Positions 45,055-61,518 of a stretch of 64,000 nt of DNA are shown here, piece after piece. The position numbers and the translations under genes were made by a program. The notes below the pieces were generated by a model that was given only the letters and a program-made list of their open reading frames with translations, ran no database searches and was not told where the DNA came from. The stretch lies in assembly GCF_036850765.1 (NCBI RefSeq), contig NC_089493.1:12959632-13023631 (forward strand). The letters are read 5' to 3'. Position 1 is the stretch's first letter. Every line of letters begins with the position of its first letter. Source of the DNA: Saccopteryx bilineata (taxonomy: Eukaryota > Chordata > Mammalia > Chiroptera > Emballonuridae).

Positions 45055-46165
45055 CCCACCAGTTACTTCCAGAGGGAAACGCAGTCCCTTTATGGTGGAG
45101 AAATCTGGCAAATCCCACCTGAAAGACTCCACATTAATGACATGGTCAGAATTAACACCCGCATTGGGGAAATTAACATCACATGCTTCCTGATATTTTC
45201 TAAGACAGGTACCATCATTTCACTGATATTCCTTCCATGAGCACATAACCTGCATCTAATTATGAGAAAACATTAGCTAAAACTCAGCTTTAAGGTTGGG
45301 CCTCAACATAAGTGGCCTACCCTCTTCAAAGATGTCAGGATCAAGAAAAATACTGGGAGGGTTCCAGACTAAAGAGCCATGATAGTCAGTGTGACCATGA
45401 ACTGGGTCCAGGACTGGAAAACAAGAGCATTAATTGGGTCAAATGACAGAATTTGAGTAGAGAGTATAAATTAAGTAATACTATTTTTATCATACAGTTG
45501 CACTGCGGTTATACGAAAGGATGTTCTTAGAAGAGGCACACTGAAGGGTTTAGGGATAGGAACATGATGTCTGCAGCTTATTATCAACTGGCTCAGGAAA
45601 AATATGCACCTGTGTAAAAACAATACCAAAGCAAGAGAAGCAAAATATAAGTAATCGGTCAGTTTGCATAATGGGAATATGGACATTTCTTGTACTGTTT
45701 TTGCAAATACTTTTTTTTTTTTTTTTTTCCATTTTTCTGAAGCTGGAAACAGGGAGAGACAGTCAGACAGACTCCCGCATGCGCCCGACCGGGATCCACC
45801 CGGCACGCCCACCAGGGGCGGTGCTCTGCCCCCCAGGGGGCGATGCTCTGCCCATCCTGGGCGTCGCCATATTGCGACCAGAGCCACTCTAGCGCCTGAG
45901 GCAGAGGCCACAGAGCCATGCCCAGCGCCCGGGCCATCTTTGCTCCAATGGAGCCTTGGCTGCGGGAGGGGAAGAGAGAGACAGAGAGGAAAGCGCGGCG
46001 GAGGGGTGGAGAAGCAAACGGGCGCTTCTCCTATGTGCCCTGGCCGGGAATCGAACCCGGGTCCTCCGCACGCTAGGCCGACGCTCTACCGCTGAGCCAA
46101 CCGGCCCGGGCCTGCAAATACTTTTTGTAAGTTTGAAATTATAACAAGATACACTTTTTAAAACC
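45055..46165 (+). mobile_element. L1M 3' UTR, sense, split by a SINE
   Basis: TAATTATGAGAAAACATTAG, TACCCTCTTCAAAGATGTCA, GATCAAGAAAAATACTGGGA, GTTGCACTGCGGTTATACGA and ATGTTCTTAGAAGAGGCACA appear in the order of an old L1 3' UTR. It resumes after the SINE with TTTTTGTAAGTTTGAAATTA, the standard L1 tail. Confidence 0.8.
45716..46112 (-). mobile_element. Long tRNA-derived bat SINE, antisense, inside L1
   Basis: This is a full-length, well-preserved copy with the tRNA head at the right. Target duplication TGCAAATACTTTTT lies at 45702-45715 and 46113-46126. Frames across it on both strands (45471-46179) are incidental. Confidence 0.92.
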
Positions 46166-48619
46166 CGAGAGTAAGGCATTGTGATCTAGGAGAGACTTCT
46201 TTAGTAGGGCCCAGATAGAACGCAGTTTTCACCAGCCTTCCTAGACTAACGCCAGGTTTCGTGTCACTATCCCTTACGATGTAAGCCTGTGAAACAAAAT
46301 TAGAGTATAATTTTTCCAAAACAGTGTTATTTGAGTTCTCAGCTTTCTCCTGTTCTGACTTTGCTCAGGCCAATCCAGCATATCCAGAACGATGTATAGA
46401 TGACACGTGTTGTCCTTTGTGTGTCTTATTTCTCAGCACTGAACATTCGATGAGATTTGGACTGCAGGCAATTTGAGGTGCTCATCTCTGGTGAGCATTT
46501 AGAATGTAGCTCTTCTCTGTTGCCAAATTCAGATACTTCTTCAACAGGCAGATAGATTAAAGTGATAACCTCTTAGAAAAAGTATAGATATTGCTGCAGG
46601 CCAGGCCAAATACTCTAATGAGAGCACAGCCCTGGGCACACTCCTATAAGACATAAATCTGCTCTTAAATTCTATGCTATAAATATGCCAGTGATAATTT
46701 TAGCTTGGCACAGTCTCAAGCAAAGATTGAGACTTCGTTTACCGTGGCTATTGAAAAATACCTCTGTGTAGCCCCGCCCCTAGCCCCAAATGTCTACTTT
46801 GAGTACTGCAACATTCTGATGAGACCTCCAAACTTAATTGTTGAGAGTGTAAGATAGTGAAATTAAATGATCATAGAATCAATACACAGAATTAAATATA
46901 TAGAATTATTGGTGCTTGGTCATTTAAATATTTGAGAGACAGACTGGTTGACCTTAGGGCAGTTTTTCTGACAGTAATTAGTTAGCAAGACCAACTACCT
47001 GATGAGGCTGCCCTATAAGAGCCAGTAAACCATGTGGAGGGGGGAAGGGCAGTTCCTTATCCCGCTTACAGGCTGCACTGTTTCTAGAGATCCTAATTTC
47101 TCTGGGGATAGTGCTATTAAAAATAGTACCTACCTCAGAGCATTATTTATGAGGATCAAATTCATAATCACACATAGAAAGTATCCAATATCTCTAGATG
47201 TTATTTCCTCTTACTCTGGTCTCAAGAGCAGTGAGCTGTGTTAAAATGCAGATTTCACAGGGCAGCCCTAACCCTGTTCTGTGTCCCTTCTTTTTCCCCC
47301 GCCGGGCCCTTCCCCACGCACCTGGCTGAAACGAGGTTACTAAGGGGCGGCTTCCACACAAGCTGCGGTGGCCAGGAGTGCAGGGAGTCAACACCACGTA
47401 GTTCATTTCCATCGTAACGTCCACAGGGGCGAAAAGCCTTAGGAATGTCAGTAAAAACTGGACATTTGCATGCTGTTTCTGGCAGTTTCCCTGCCAGAAA
47501 GAGAATAAAAGCAGTCAGCATATCCTCAAAAACCTTCACACTTGCAAATGTGAGAAATTGGCAAAAAACTTGAGAAATGTAATTTCCAGAAATCGAGTGA
47601 ATCCATAATTTTGATACGGAAGTTTTTCAGGGTAGACAAGTCGGCATATAAAGCAGAGAAGAATCTTACTCTCCGAGGTCAGTAAGGGCCTGGGTCTTCT
47701 TCATGCTACGCCCACTGTGCTGATGCCACCACCGACGCTACCCCGAAGCCTGCGTCCACTCCTGATCCCTGCGCTCTCTTTCAAGAGAAGAAATGTTTTA
47801 TGCTTCAACTCAAGTGCAGTAATGACCCCACAGCCCCTTCTAAGTTTGTCTGTTTGATGTTGCACTACCTGACTCTGTTCTTAGTTTTAAGCTCCCACTT
47901 CGCCCCGACACAGCTGCTAGATCTCTAGACAAACCCAGAGGTGGAAAGACACCGGAAAAGGAAAAGCAATTCCAGCACACCCTCAGTACACAGAGGTCCG
48001 GTTGAACACGCAAACCCCTTGCTCCATGTCACTTTTTAAACCTCTGAACTGCGCCAGTCCAATCCTAACTACAAGTAAGTGCCAGGACAGCTGTGCCGAG
48101 CCAGGGCAGGAGTCCAGGGGCAGTGAGCTCAGTGCCACAAGCAGCTGGTGTTGGCTGAGTGTGCTGTGATGGTCAAGTCACGGTGCTGGCGGGCAGGAAC
48201 CTGCTCCCCGATGTTTTCCCGGTGTGGTGGTCAGCGCGTATCGGTTTGTTTGTAAACAAATTTGAAAGGAACTCTTCCATTCAAATTTATAATGTTCCTT
48301 AAACTTTTTTTGGCTTACAATCTTTTGGGGAATCTGATAAGAAGCTGCGGACCCTCTCTTTTCAGAGAATTCACGTTTCTTTACATGCATTCAAACAAAC
48401 TGTGCGTACAGAATTTCAAAGAAAGGTTTGTGGATCTTCCTTTCAATGCTCTAAACCTGGCCTTAAGAAATCTTATCTTCCTGTTCCTTTGAAAAGGTTC
48501 TGCTAGGGCCCTCTTAAACCTCTTAACAGCCTCAGAATGTATAATTCAAGTTGATGGTAATTACCATTTATCAAACTTTTACTATTCCTCAGACACAGTG
48601 TATCTTCGCATTCAAGAAT
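46166..48619. other. Intron 3, no gene; possible MIR near 47115-47185
   Basis: AGTACCTACCTCAGAGCATT and following bases resemble MIR in sense orientation. The minus-strand frames at 47194-47539 have no domain. The remainder is unassigned. Confidence 0.45.
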
Positions 48620-51170
48620 CAACTCTGGATTGGCCCTTCCAAACCTGTTCTTCCTGCAGCCTTCCCGTCTCCACTAACTCCAGCTCCATCTCTTCAGGAG
48701 CTCGGCTAGGGCCTGGTCCTTACCGCCACTACCGCTGTCTCCTTCCTCCTACCACCCTCATCTCTCACCTGGCGTATTTGCGAGTGAGCTCCTTATTTCT
48801 GCCCTTACTGTTCTCAACACAGCAGCCAGTCACTGATCCCATTAAAATGCAAGTCTTGCCATACTCCTTAATATTCTACCCAGAATCCTACAGAGGTTGC
48901 CCATTTCATGCAGAGTAAAAGATGAAATCCTTAGAGTGGCCGGAAGCTCCATGCCGCCGCCCCCGGGGCCCCTGTTCCCTTGGGTCACGTGATGTGCAGA
49001 GCATGGCAGACAGAGCAGCCCGGGGATGGTCCACAAGGACCCACGCCGGCTGCCCCAGTGCTCCAGCTCACTCACGTCTGTGACCCTGGCTCTCCCACGA
49101 GGACCCACGCCGGCTGTCCCAGTGTGGCTCTCCCACGAGGACCCCTGCCGGCTCTCCCAGTATGGCTCTCCCACGAGGACCCGTGCCGGCTGTCCCAGTG
49201 TGGCTCTCCCACGAGGACCCGTGCCGGCTGTCCCAGTGTGGCTCTCCCACGAGGACCCCTGCCGGCTGCCCCAGTGAGGCTCTCCCACGAGGATCCCTGC
49301 CGGCTGTCCCAGTGTGGCTCTCCCACGAGGACCCGTGCCGGCTGCCCCAGTGAGGCTCTCCCACGAGGACCCCTGCCGGCTGTCCCAGTGTGGTGGCTCT
49401 CTCACGAGGACCCCCGCTGGCTCTCCCAGTGTGGCTCTCCCACGAGGACCCGTGCCGGCTGTCCCAGTGAGGCTCTCCCACGAGGACCCCTGCCGGCTGC
49501 CCCAGTGTGGCTCTCCCACGAGGACCCCTGCCGGCTGCCCCAGTGAGGCTCTCCCACGAGGACCCCTGCCGGCTGCCCCAGTGAGGCTCTTCCACGAGGA
49601 CCCCTGCCTGCTGTCCCAGTGAGGCTCTCCCACGAGGACCCCTGCCGGCTGCCCCAGTGTGGCTCTCCCACGAGGACCCGTGCCGGCTGTCCCAGTGTGG
49701 CTCTCCCACGGGGACCCCTGCCGGCTGCCCCAGTGAGGCTCTCCCACGGGGACCCATGCCGGCTGCCCCAGTGTGGCTCTCCCACGGGGACCCATGCCGG
49801 CTGTCCCAGTGTGGTGGCTCTCCCACGAGGACCCCTGCCGGCTGTCCCAGTGAGGCTCTCCCACGGGGACCCATGCCGGCTGTCCCAGTGTGGCTCCCCC
49901 ACAAGGACCCATGCTGGCTGTCCCAGTGTGGCTCTCCCACGAGGACCCGTGCCGGCTGCCCCAGTGTGGCTCTCCCACGAGGACCCGTGCCGGCTGTCCC
50001 AGTGTGGCTCTCCCACGAGGACCCGTGCCGGCTGCCCCAGTGTGGCTCCCCCACGAGGACCCGTGCCGGCTGTCCCAGTGTGGCTCTCCCACGAGGACCC
50101 CTGCCGGCTGTCCCAGTGAGGCTCTCCCACGAGGACCCCTGCCAACTGCCCCAGTGAGGCTCTCCCACGGGGACCCATGCCGGCTGTCCCAGTGTGGCTC
50201 CCCCACAAGGACCCATGCCGGCTGTCCCAGTGTGGCTCTCCCACGAGGACCCGTGCCGGCTCTCCCAGTGTGGCTCTCCCACGAGGACCCGTGCCGGCTG
50301 CCCCAGTGTGGCTCTCCCACGAGGACCCGTGCCGGCTGTCCCAGTGTGGCTCTCCCACGAGGACCCGTGCCGGCTGCCCCAGTGTGGCTCTCCCACGAGG
50401 ACCCGTGCCGGCTGCCCCAGTGTGGCTCTCCCACGAGGACCCGTGCCGGCTGCCCCAGTGTGGCTCTCCCACGAGGACCCGTGCCGGCTGTCCCAGTGTG
50501 GCTCTCCCACGAGGACCCGTGCCGGCTCTCCCAGTGTGGCTCTCCCACGGGGACCCGTGCCGGCTGCCCCAGTGTGGCTCTCCCACGAGGACCCATGCTG
50601 GCTGTCCCAGTATGGCTCTCCCACGAGGACCCATGCCGGCTCTCCCAGTATGGCTCTCCCACGAGGACCCATGCCGGCTGTCCCAGTGCTCCAGCTCGCT
50701 CACATCTGTGACCCTGGCACTCGCCGTTCTAGCCGCACTAGCCTCCTTCCCGGTACCCTAGTCTGCCAGGCCCGCTCCTGCCTCCAGTCTTTGCACTTTT
50801 TTTTTTTACTTCTGCCAGAAATAGTCTTTCCCCAAACATCTTCGCTCATGTCTTCACCTTTTTAAAGTCCTCACGCAGAAGTCGCCTTGGTGGGGCATCC
50901 CCTGACCACCCTCATTAAAGTGCCATCCTCTCCGCCACCCTGGCCTCCCTCTCTGCCTTGATCTGTGCTGCTTTTTCTTTTGTAATCATCATCTTCCAAC
51001 ACATTCATCGTTTCTAACTTACTTATGTGTCTCCCTTCCCGCTGGGATGCAGGCTGTACGGGGCGGAGATTACTGTCTGTTCTCTTCAGTGCTGTGTGTG
51101 CAGTGCCGAGGGAGTGACTGCTGACTGGTACATAATGAGAGCTCAAGTATCTGTTGAATAAAATGAACAG
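48620..51170 (+). mobile_element. Ancient L2 3' end interrupted by a minisatellite
   Basis: The left part shows CTCAACACAGCAGCCAGTCA, TTAAAATGCAAGTCTTGCCA and CATTTCATGCAGAGTAAAAG in L2 order. The right part resumes at about 50700 with CTAGCCGCACTAGCCTCCTT and continues with CAGTCTTTGCACTT, GGGCATCCCCTGACCACCCT and GAGAGCTCAAGTATCTGTTG and AATAAAATGAA, the L2 3' end. The two parts are consecutive in L2, so the array between them arose inside one element. Confidence 0.85.
49031..50718. repeat. 38-bp minisatellite (~41 units) bounded by two copies of a 60-bp L2 segment
   Basis: The unit is about 38 bp (TGGCTCTCCCACGAGGACCC plus NTGCCGGCTGTCCCAG and two bases). Common variants are GAGG/GGGG/CAAGG, CTGTCCC/CTGCCCC/CTCTCCC and GTGCC/CTGCC/ATGCC. 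Two units carry an extra GTG. A 60-bp segment ending GCTCACTCACGTCTGTGACC (then CTGGC) at left, 49031-49090, recurs with few changes at 50659-50718. Because 38 is not a multiple of three and the unit lacks stops, every frame on both strands stays open over long spans (the longest is about 606 codons on the minus strand). I do not regard these as genes. Confidence 0.95.
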
Positions 51171-52465
51171 CCTCTGGGGGGGGGGGGAAATACATATATA
51201 TTTATATATATTTGTTGTTAATACGGTTTTAGAGTCAACAAGATTAAGCTACTTGCTCAAAATGACACAACTGATAGGTGAAATATCTAGGAGTTTTGCA
51301 CTTTTCCGACGTCAAAAGACCTGTGTTCTTAACTACTAAAACTATTTTTAAGTATATGCCAAATAAGAGGTCACAATGTAGTCCAGAAGTGACAGTCTCA
51401 CAAGCCTGAGGAGTCAGAAGTTCTCATTGCTAAGAGTGGCTGCGAACTCGGGGGACAGGGACCCTGGGAAGATGGATCCACGGGTGAGGTGGCTCAGAGA
51501 TCTATGTGCAGTGACCGACTCCTCAGCAGAGGGTGCTTGGGGGACAGGGACCCTGGGAAGATGGACCCACGGGTGAGGTGGCTCAGCAGAGAACTATGTG
51601 CAGTGACTGACTCCTCAGCAGAGAGTGCTTGGGCCTAGAGTCTGAGCCCGCAGCTGGAGGAGCCAATAAAGATTTCAGCAGCTCGCACCTCGGGTGGACA
51701 GACAGAGTTAGGAGTTCATTTCCTCCAAAGGGGCAGGGACTTAGTAAGCACCACAAAATTTTCATCAAAGTTCTAGATGAGCCAGTAAGAAGCACATTCT
51801 CAGAACCAAAAATAAATAATTGTATTGATCCATAAATATCATATTAGATTTAAGTAAATACTTAAAGGTAGAAAAATCTTATGGTTAGTTTGCAGGAATG
51901 CTGTGTTCCTTTCCAGCTTTCTAATCATTAGGTTTGCGTTCAGGTGTGGTTAACCCCCGGGCAAGCTGCGGCAGCCTTCAGAGGGCCTCGCTTTTTTGTG
52001 GGCATGCGCTTTGTAATATACATCACAGAGCAGCCAGCCATTACTGCTGTATCTGCCTTTGGAATTTAAGTCAAACGGGCAAGATAAAACAAAAATTTGT
52101 GAGTTCATGAAGATTTTGCTGAGTTCATGAAGATTTTGCTCTGCTCTTTTATCAAAATTTGGTAAACTTAACAAATGCATATACTTGTGATACATTTAAT
52201 TTTTTTTTAAGAGTAAAGCTTTAAACTGTATCTGTGACCATCTTCTAGGTATACATTGTTTCTCACACGCAAATGTTGTGTGATAAAGTGGCCATGTTAG
52301 TTCCTGATGAAACTGTTATCAGTTTACCAATAAATGTCTTATTAGATCCAGTTATGACAGAATTGTTTTATTATTATTTATTTCTCACTGTAGCCTTTTT
52401 GCTTCTGATTTTATTATTCCTCTTGAGAGAAATAGGGCAAACTGAAAGGGAAATGAAAGTCTTTA
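51171..52465. other. Intron 3, small tandem duplications, no gene
   Basis: A G13-type run lies near 51176-51187. An 89-bp tandem duplication is listed at 51450. A 20-bp unit GAGTTCATGAAGATTTTGCT occurs twice in tandem at about 52100-52140. No exon was recognised. Confidence 0.55.
51450..51632. repeat. 89-bp tandem duplication
   Basis: Two copies of a segment starting GGGGGACAGGGACCCTGGGA follow each other with an 89-bp offset. They differ by a few substitutions and a small insertion in the second copy near GCTCAGCAGAGAAC. Confidence 0.9.
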
Positions 52466-52625
52466 AAAAATGTTTATTGGTTGATTTAAGAGAGAGATAT
52501 CAATTTGTTTTACTTATTTATACATTCATTGGTTGATTCTTGTATGTGCCCAGACCGAAGATGGAACCCGTGGCCTTGGCGTGTTGGGACAATGCTCTAG
52601 CCAGCTGAGCTACACGGCCAGTGCT
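52466..52625 (-). mobile_element. Older tRNA-derived bat SINE, antisense
   Basis: TTTATTGGTTGATTTAAGAG and ACATTCATTGGTTGATTCTT precede a tRNA-like head with AATGCTCTAGCCAGCTGAGC near the right end. It is the same older family as at 42160. It ends about 560 bp before exon 4. Confidence 0.7.
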
Positions 52626-53184
52626 GAGATAGAAGTCTTTAGTTTCAGGTGTTTTGATTTGCCAGTGTTGTGCTAACTCTTCTTTTGGGCTCTGAGACAC
52701 AATAGGAAGGCGGTATGCTACCTAATATACATTTTTGGAAGAGTGCATAGAAAATTCTGGAAAATAAGGAATCTGTTTAAAAATAGTGGCTGTTAAAAAG
52801 GAAAGATGGGGTTTTCCTTTGTGTGTTTTGTTCTGTCCATTTTTTATTTTAATTATTGAAGTGGCAAATGTTCTGTACTCCACAGCAAGTTAAACATTGT
52901 ATGGTGATGGCAGAGGTCTCTGATATGCTGTATTTGGGAAACTGTATTTAAATATATGCGTAATTCATGTACTAGTTTTAATGGTAGTATTCTATGCAAA
53001 TTCATTTTATTGCAGTTTAGGGTAATCATTATCTTACGAATTTACTACTATACTATACTAAGAATTGTACCCAAAAAATCATATATTAAAGTCAGTTCCT
53101 TATGGTTAATCCAAAGTGATTGAAAGGAAATCCTTTAGTTTATGAACCCAAGTCAAAGAAAGAAAAAATATATTTCATTTTTAG
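52626..53184. other. End of intron 3, leading into exon 4
   Basis: AT-rich sequence with no extra exon. The acceptor ATTTCATTTTTAG has a modest pyrimidine tract preceded by an A-rich stretch (AAAGAAAGAAAAAATA). Confidence 0.6.
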
Positions 53185-53300
53185 ATTATATAAATGGTGG
53201 AGAACTTTTTACTCATCTTTCTCAAAGAGAGCGTTTCACAGAGCAGGAGGTGCAGACCTATGCCGGAGAGATCGTGCTCGCCCTCGAACATCTCCACAAG
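53185..53300 (+). CDS. RPS6KA5: RPS6KA5 (MSK1) exon 4: hinge and upper C-lobe
   Basis: This 116-bp exon starts with AT, which completes the Asp codon begun by the last G of exon 3. It encodes 38 whole codons, about human residues 133-170: the hinge and alpha-D segment (YINGGELFTHLSQRERFTE), then the alpha-E helix (EIVLALEHLHK). The donor is CACAAG/GTAAGC and the exon ends in phase 0. Its length is not a multiple of three, so skipping it would shift frame. Compared with human as I recall it, QEVQTYAGE replaces HEVQIYVGE: three changes within nine residues on the alpha-D to alpha-E stretch, more than in the neighbouring exons. Flanking intron sequence is unremarkable. Confidence 0.96.
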
Positions 53301-53524
53301 GTAAGCCGCTTGACCTCTGTGGTCTCTGTTTTTCAAAACCCTACTAACCGGAGTTGTGCTGGAGCTAAAAGAGCTAATGCTTTCACACATCACTGTCGTG
53401 GTGGAGATTGTGAAAGCACACTGGTAGACCGTTAACCGGGCTCAATTCCATAGTTTTCTTTTAATGAAAAATTTGAATGTTTATTACAAAATATCAGAAT
53501 AAAATTTTTGATTCTTCAGTGTTC

Positions 53525-53650
53525 TTTTGCATTAGTTTCAGGTGTACAGCATTGTGGTTAGGCATCATACACTTTACAAAGCATTCTTCCTGGTATTTCC
53601 AGTTCCGAGGTGACACCATACATAATTACTATAGTAAATTTTTCATGCTT
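53525..53650 (-). mobile_element. L1 3' tail fragment, antisense
   Basis: TTTTGCATTAGTTTCAGGTG, TACAGCATTGTGGTTAGGCA and CACTTTACAAAGCATTC resemble the antisense end of an L1 3' UTR. Confidence 0.6.
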
Positions 53651-58900
<5,250 letters not shown>

Positions 58901-58915
58901 AAAAGGAAAACAATC

Positions 58916-59102
58916 AGCCTGACCTGTGGTGGCGCAGTGGATAATGCGTCGACCTGGAAATGCTGAGGTCGCCGGTTCGAAACCCTGGGCTTGCCTGGTC
59001 AAGGCACATATGGGAGTTGATGCTTCCAGCTCCTCCCCCTTCTCTCTCTCTGTCTCCCTCTCTCTCTCCTCTCTAAAAATGAATAAAGAAAAAAAGATTA
59101 AA
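58916..59102 (+). mobile_element. tRNA-derived bat SINE, short Rhin-1-like family
   Basis: A full-length copy with CCTGACCTGTGGTGGCGCAG, GGTTCGAAACCC and an A-rich tail. A perfect 15-bp target duplication, AAAAGGAAAACAATC, lies at 58901-58915 and 59103-59117. Confidence 0.93.
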
Positions 59103-59117
59103 AAAAGGAAAACAATC

Positions 59118-59650
59118 TCCGAATCCCTGTCCTCTTCTAGGTGGTGTCTCGCTGTTCTCCTTCGTCTGTGTTGGTTTACACTCTCTTACCCACCCAGGTC
59201 GCTGACTTCTGAGTCCACTCCACTTTGCCTTGCACCCCTTGCCAGTTGAACGAAAGGGTTCTTGCCAAGGTCACAATTGACTTCAGTTTTAGATGCTTTC
59301 TCCTCATCTTGCCGACCTACTGGAGCAGACTGGAATCACCTCTCGCCTTGGCTTCTGTGACCCCACGCTCCCTGACTCCTCCTCTCTCTTCCTCTGTCTT
59401 TTGTAGGCTTTTCCTCTTCTACCTGACAGTGCAGCCCTGAGTTCCTCGCAGTTCAGAGCTAGGTGCTCTTCTATTTTCATGTTGCGGTCTGTCCTCATGC
59501 TGCTAATTCCCCAATATATGTGACCAACCCTGACCTGTCTTTTGGAATTCAGACCCAACATGCCATAATTATTTCCACTCGACTCTCTCATAGTGACTCC
59601 GGTTCAACATATCAAAAACCGAACTAATCTCCCCCCACCTAAAGCTGCCT
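59118..59650 (+). mobile_element. Ancient L2 fragment
   Basis: The order TTGGCTTCTGTGACCCCACG, CTCCTCTCTCTTCCTCTGTC and GGTTCAACATATCAAAAACC followed by GAACTAATCTCCCC follows the L2 coding/3' region as I recall it (ttggcttctgtgacac, then aacatgtccaaaacagaac). Confidence 0.65.
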
Positions 59651-60704
59651 CCCTTTCAGTATATCACAATGTTATGTATAACAAATTCTGTCCTCCTTTG
59701 CTCTGAGAAATATATTTCTATTTAATTTTTAGGAATTTATTTTATATGTATGCTTTAAGTTCCTGCTCATGGTGTAATATTTATCTCTCTCTATATTTGT
59801 TAACTTAATAATTCAACAGATATTTATTGAGAGCCTACTATGTGCTAAGTAGTGTAGAATAGAAACATTCTTTGTCTTAATGAGCCTGTATTCTAGAGAT
59901 ACTCATCAAATATTATATAATTATTTAGTGATGAATTGTTTAATTATGACTTATTTCTAATATTTAATTATGCATTGTTTAATTATGAATTATTAGTAGA
60001 TTACATTTTGCTAAGTTGGATTAATTGTATACAGGATAAAATTGATTTATTTTAGAAACCTTAAAATATTTTTATATGCTAAGGAACACTCTACAAATTT
60101 GATACTTTTATGGATCTGTTCTTTTATCAACCACATAATTTAATAAATCCCTTGAGATTCTGAGAACAATAAAAGACATTTCTAAATATCTGCAGACTAG
60201 TATATGATCTTCATAGGATTTTCTGAGAGTACAGTTCAAACTTGTTGACTTCTTACTATGAGACAATCTGCTAGGTATTGGATGTATGATTCTAACTGAA
60301 GACTTTCAAGCCATTACGAGCATCTGTTCTCACCTATATATAAAGAAGAAATAATGTAAAAATGATACATTTATGTGTTATTCATTACCCTATATTAAAT
60401 ATGGTACATGCATTTTCTGTTTTCCTAAGTTAACATTGAGCCCTTGAAAATATTCACTACAGATTATTAAAATGAATCAGCACAAAGATAAATAAAACTA
60501 GAAGAAAAATAACATCCTCAACATTTAAAGCAGAGGTAGCTAAGTTAATTCTAACTCACTGCCATGACAGCTGTACTGAAGGAAAGGTCTGCGGCTCTGT
60601 TTTCTCTCACCAGAAAGTAGAAAAATGCAACCTTTGCTCAGTTCAGATAACGTTATTCATTAAATAATTTTTTGAACATACAAGAGGCATTTCAGTGGAG
60701 TGCA
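59651..60704. other. Intron 5, strongly AT-rich
   Basis: An antisense L2-type end (CAACAGATATTTATTGAGAG, CCTACTATGTGCTAAGTAG) sits at about 59814-59855. The stretch 59925-60005 repeats TTTAATTATG-like words. Nothing coding was seen. Confidence 0.5.
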
Positions 60705-60865
60705 AAGAGCACATATTAAAGTTAGAAGATCTTTTGGTTCTACACTTCCTGGCTGTGTGACATTGGCAAGTCACTTAGTCATTAACCCGCTCAGTCTTAG
60801 TTTCTCCATCAGTCATGAAAGTACTTTTTAAAGTGTGAAGCACTATATAAATATCAATTTCTACT
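60705..60865 (+). repeat. MIR SINE, sense
   Basis: CTTCCTGGCTGTGTGACATT, GGCAAGTCACTTAGTCATTA and CTTAGTTTCTCCATCAGTCA give the MIR core in order. Confidence 0.8.
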
Positions 60866-61134
60866 TGTAAGAGGTACTGTTTAGATTACTGTGAGCAAAA
60901 TTAAAAGCTATGAATGAGAATCTTAAATTATTCTTTCTTAATTTTCTTATTTGTAGGAAAGTTGTAAATTAAACTTTCCCTAATAAACGCCTAGTTAATA
61001 ATTTCATATGCAAAATTCTGTCATCATAGCATACGGATCGTCAGATGCCTGGATGAGGCTCAGGATCCACAGAGAGCATGTTTGTGTTAGGAATCAGAGA
61101 ACTCAGTTCTCTGTTTCAGCACGAGGCTCTAGTC

Positions 61135-61518
61135 CAGGGGTCTCAAACTCGTGGCCCGCGGGCCGCATGCGGCCCGCCGAACAATTTTGTGTGGCCCGCA
61201 GACTAATCCACGAAGTTCAAAATATTTTGGATAAAATTAAGTAAGCCTAGGGGCCTACTTGTATTTTTCATTTCTCTAGCATCCTAGCTAGATATTAGCT
61301 TAGTTAACAGCAGTTGTGATGCGAACTACAGTTTCTGGTCGTTTTGTGACACTGAGTAAACTGCATGTACGATTGTGCTTGTACTGATTTTTTATTGTTT
61401 TCAACTGCAGTGAGAAAAGTGTTGTGTAACAGTTGCCTTTTGTAGACCTAGTGCGGCCCGCCTAACAGCTGTGATCTTACTCTGCAGCCCACATGCTGAG
61501 TTGAGTTTGAGACCCCTG
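61135..61518. mobile_element. Complete non-autonomous hAT transposon, 384 bp
   Basis: The termini are CAGGGGTCTCAAACTC and GAGTTTGAGACCCCTG, perfect 16-bp inverted repeats. The 8-bp target duplication CTCTAGTC is perfect (61127-61134 and 61519-61526). Subterminal GGCCCGCGGGCCGCATGCGG and ACAATTTTGTGTGGCCCGCA are shared with the fold-back element at 38134. It has no coding capacity and so depended on a transposase supplied in trans. Confidence 0.93.

Noticed and set aside
48842..50703. Very long open reading frames (up to about 606 codons) on the minus strand, and similar ones on the plus strand
   Set aside because: They are the 38-bp minisatellite read in successive frames. The unit has no stop on either strand, all frames are open together, and there is no domain, splice support or codon bias.
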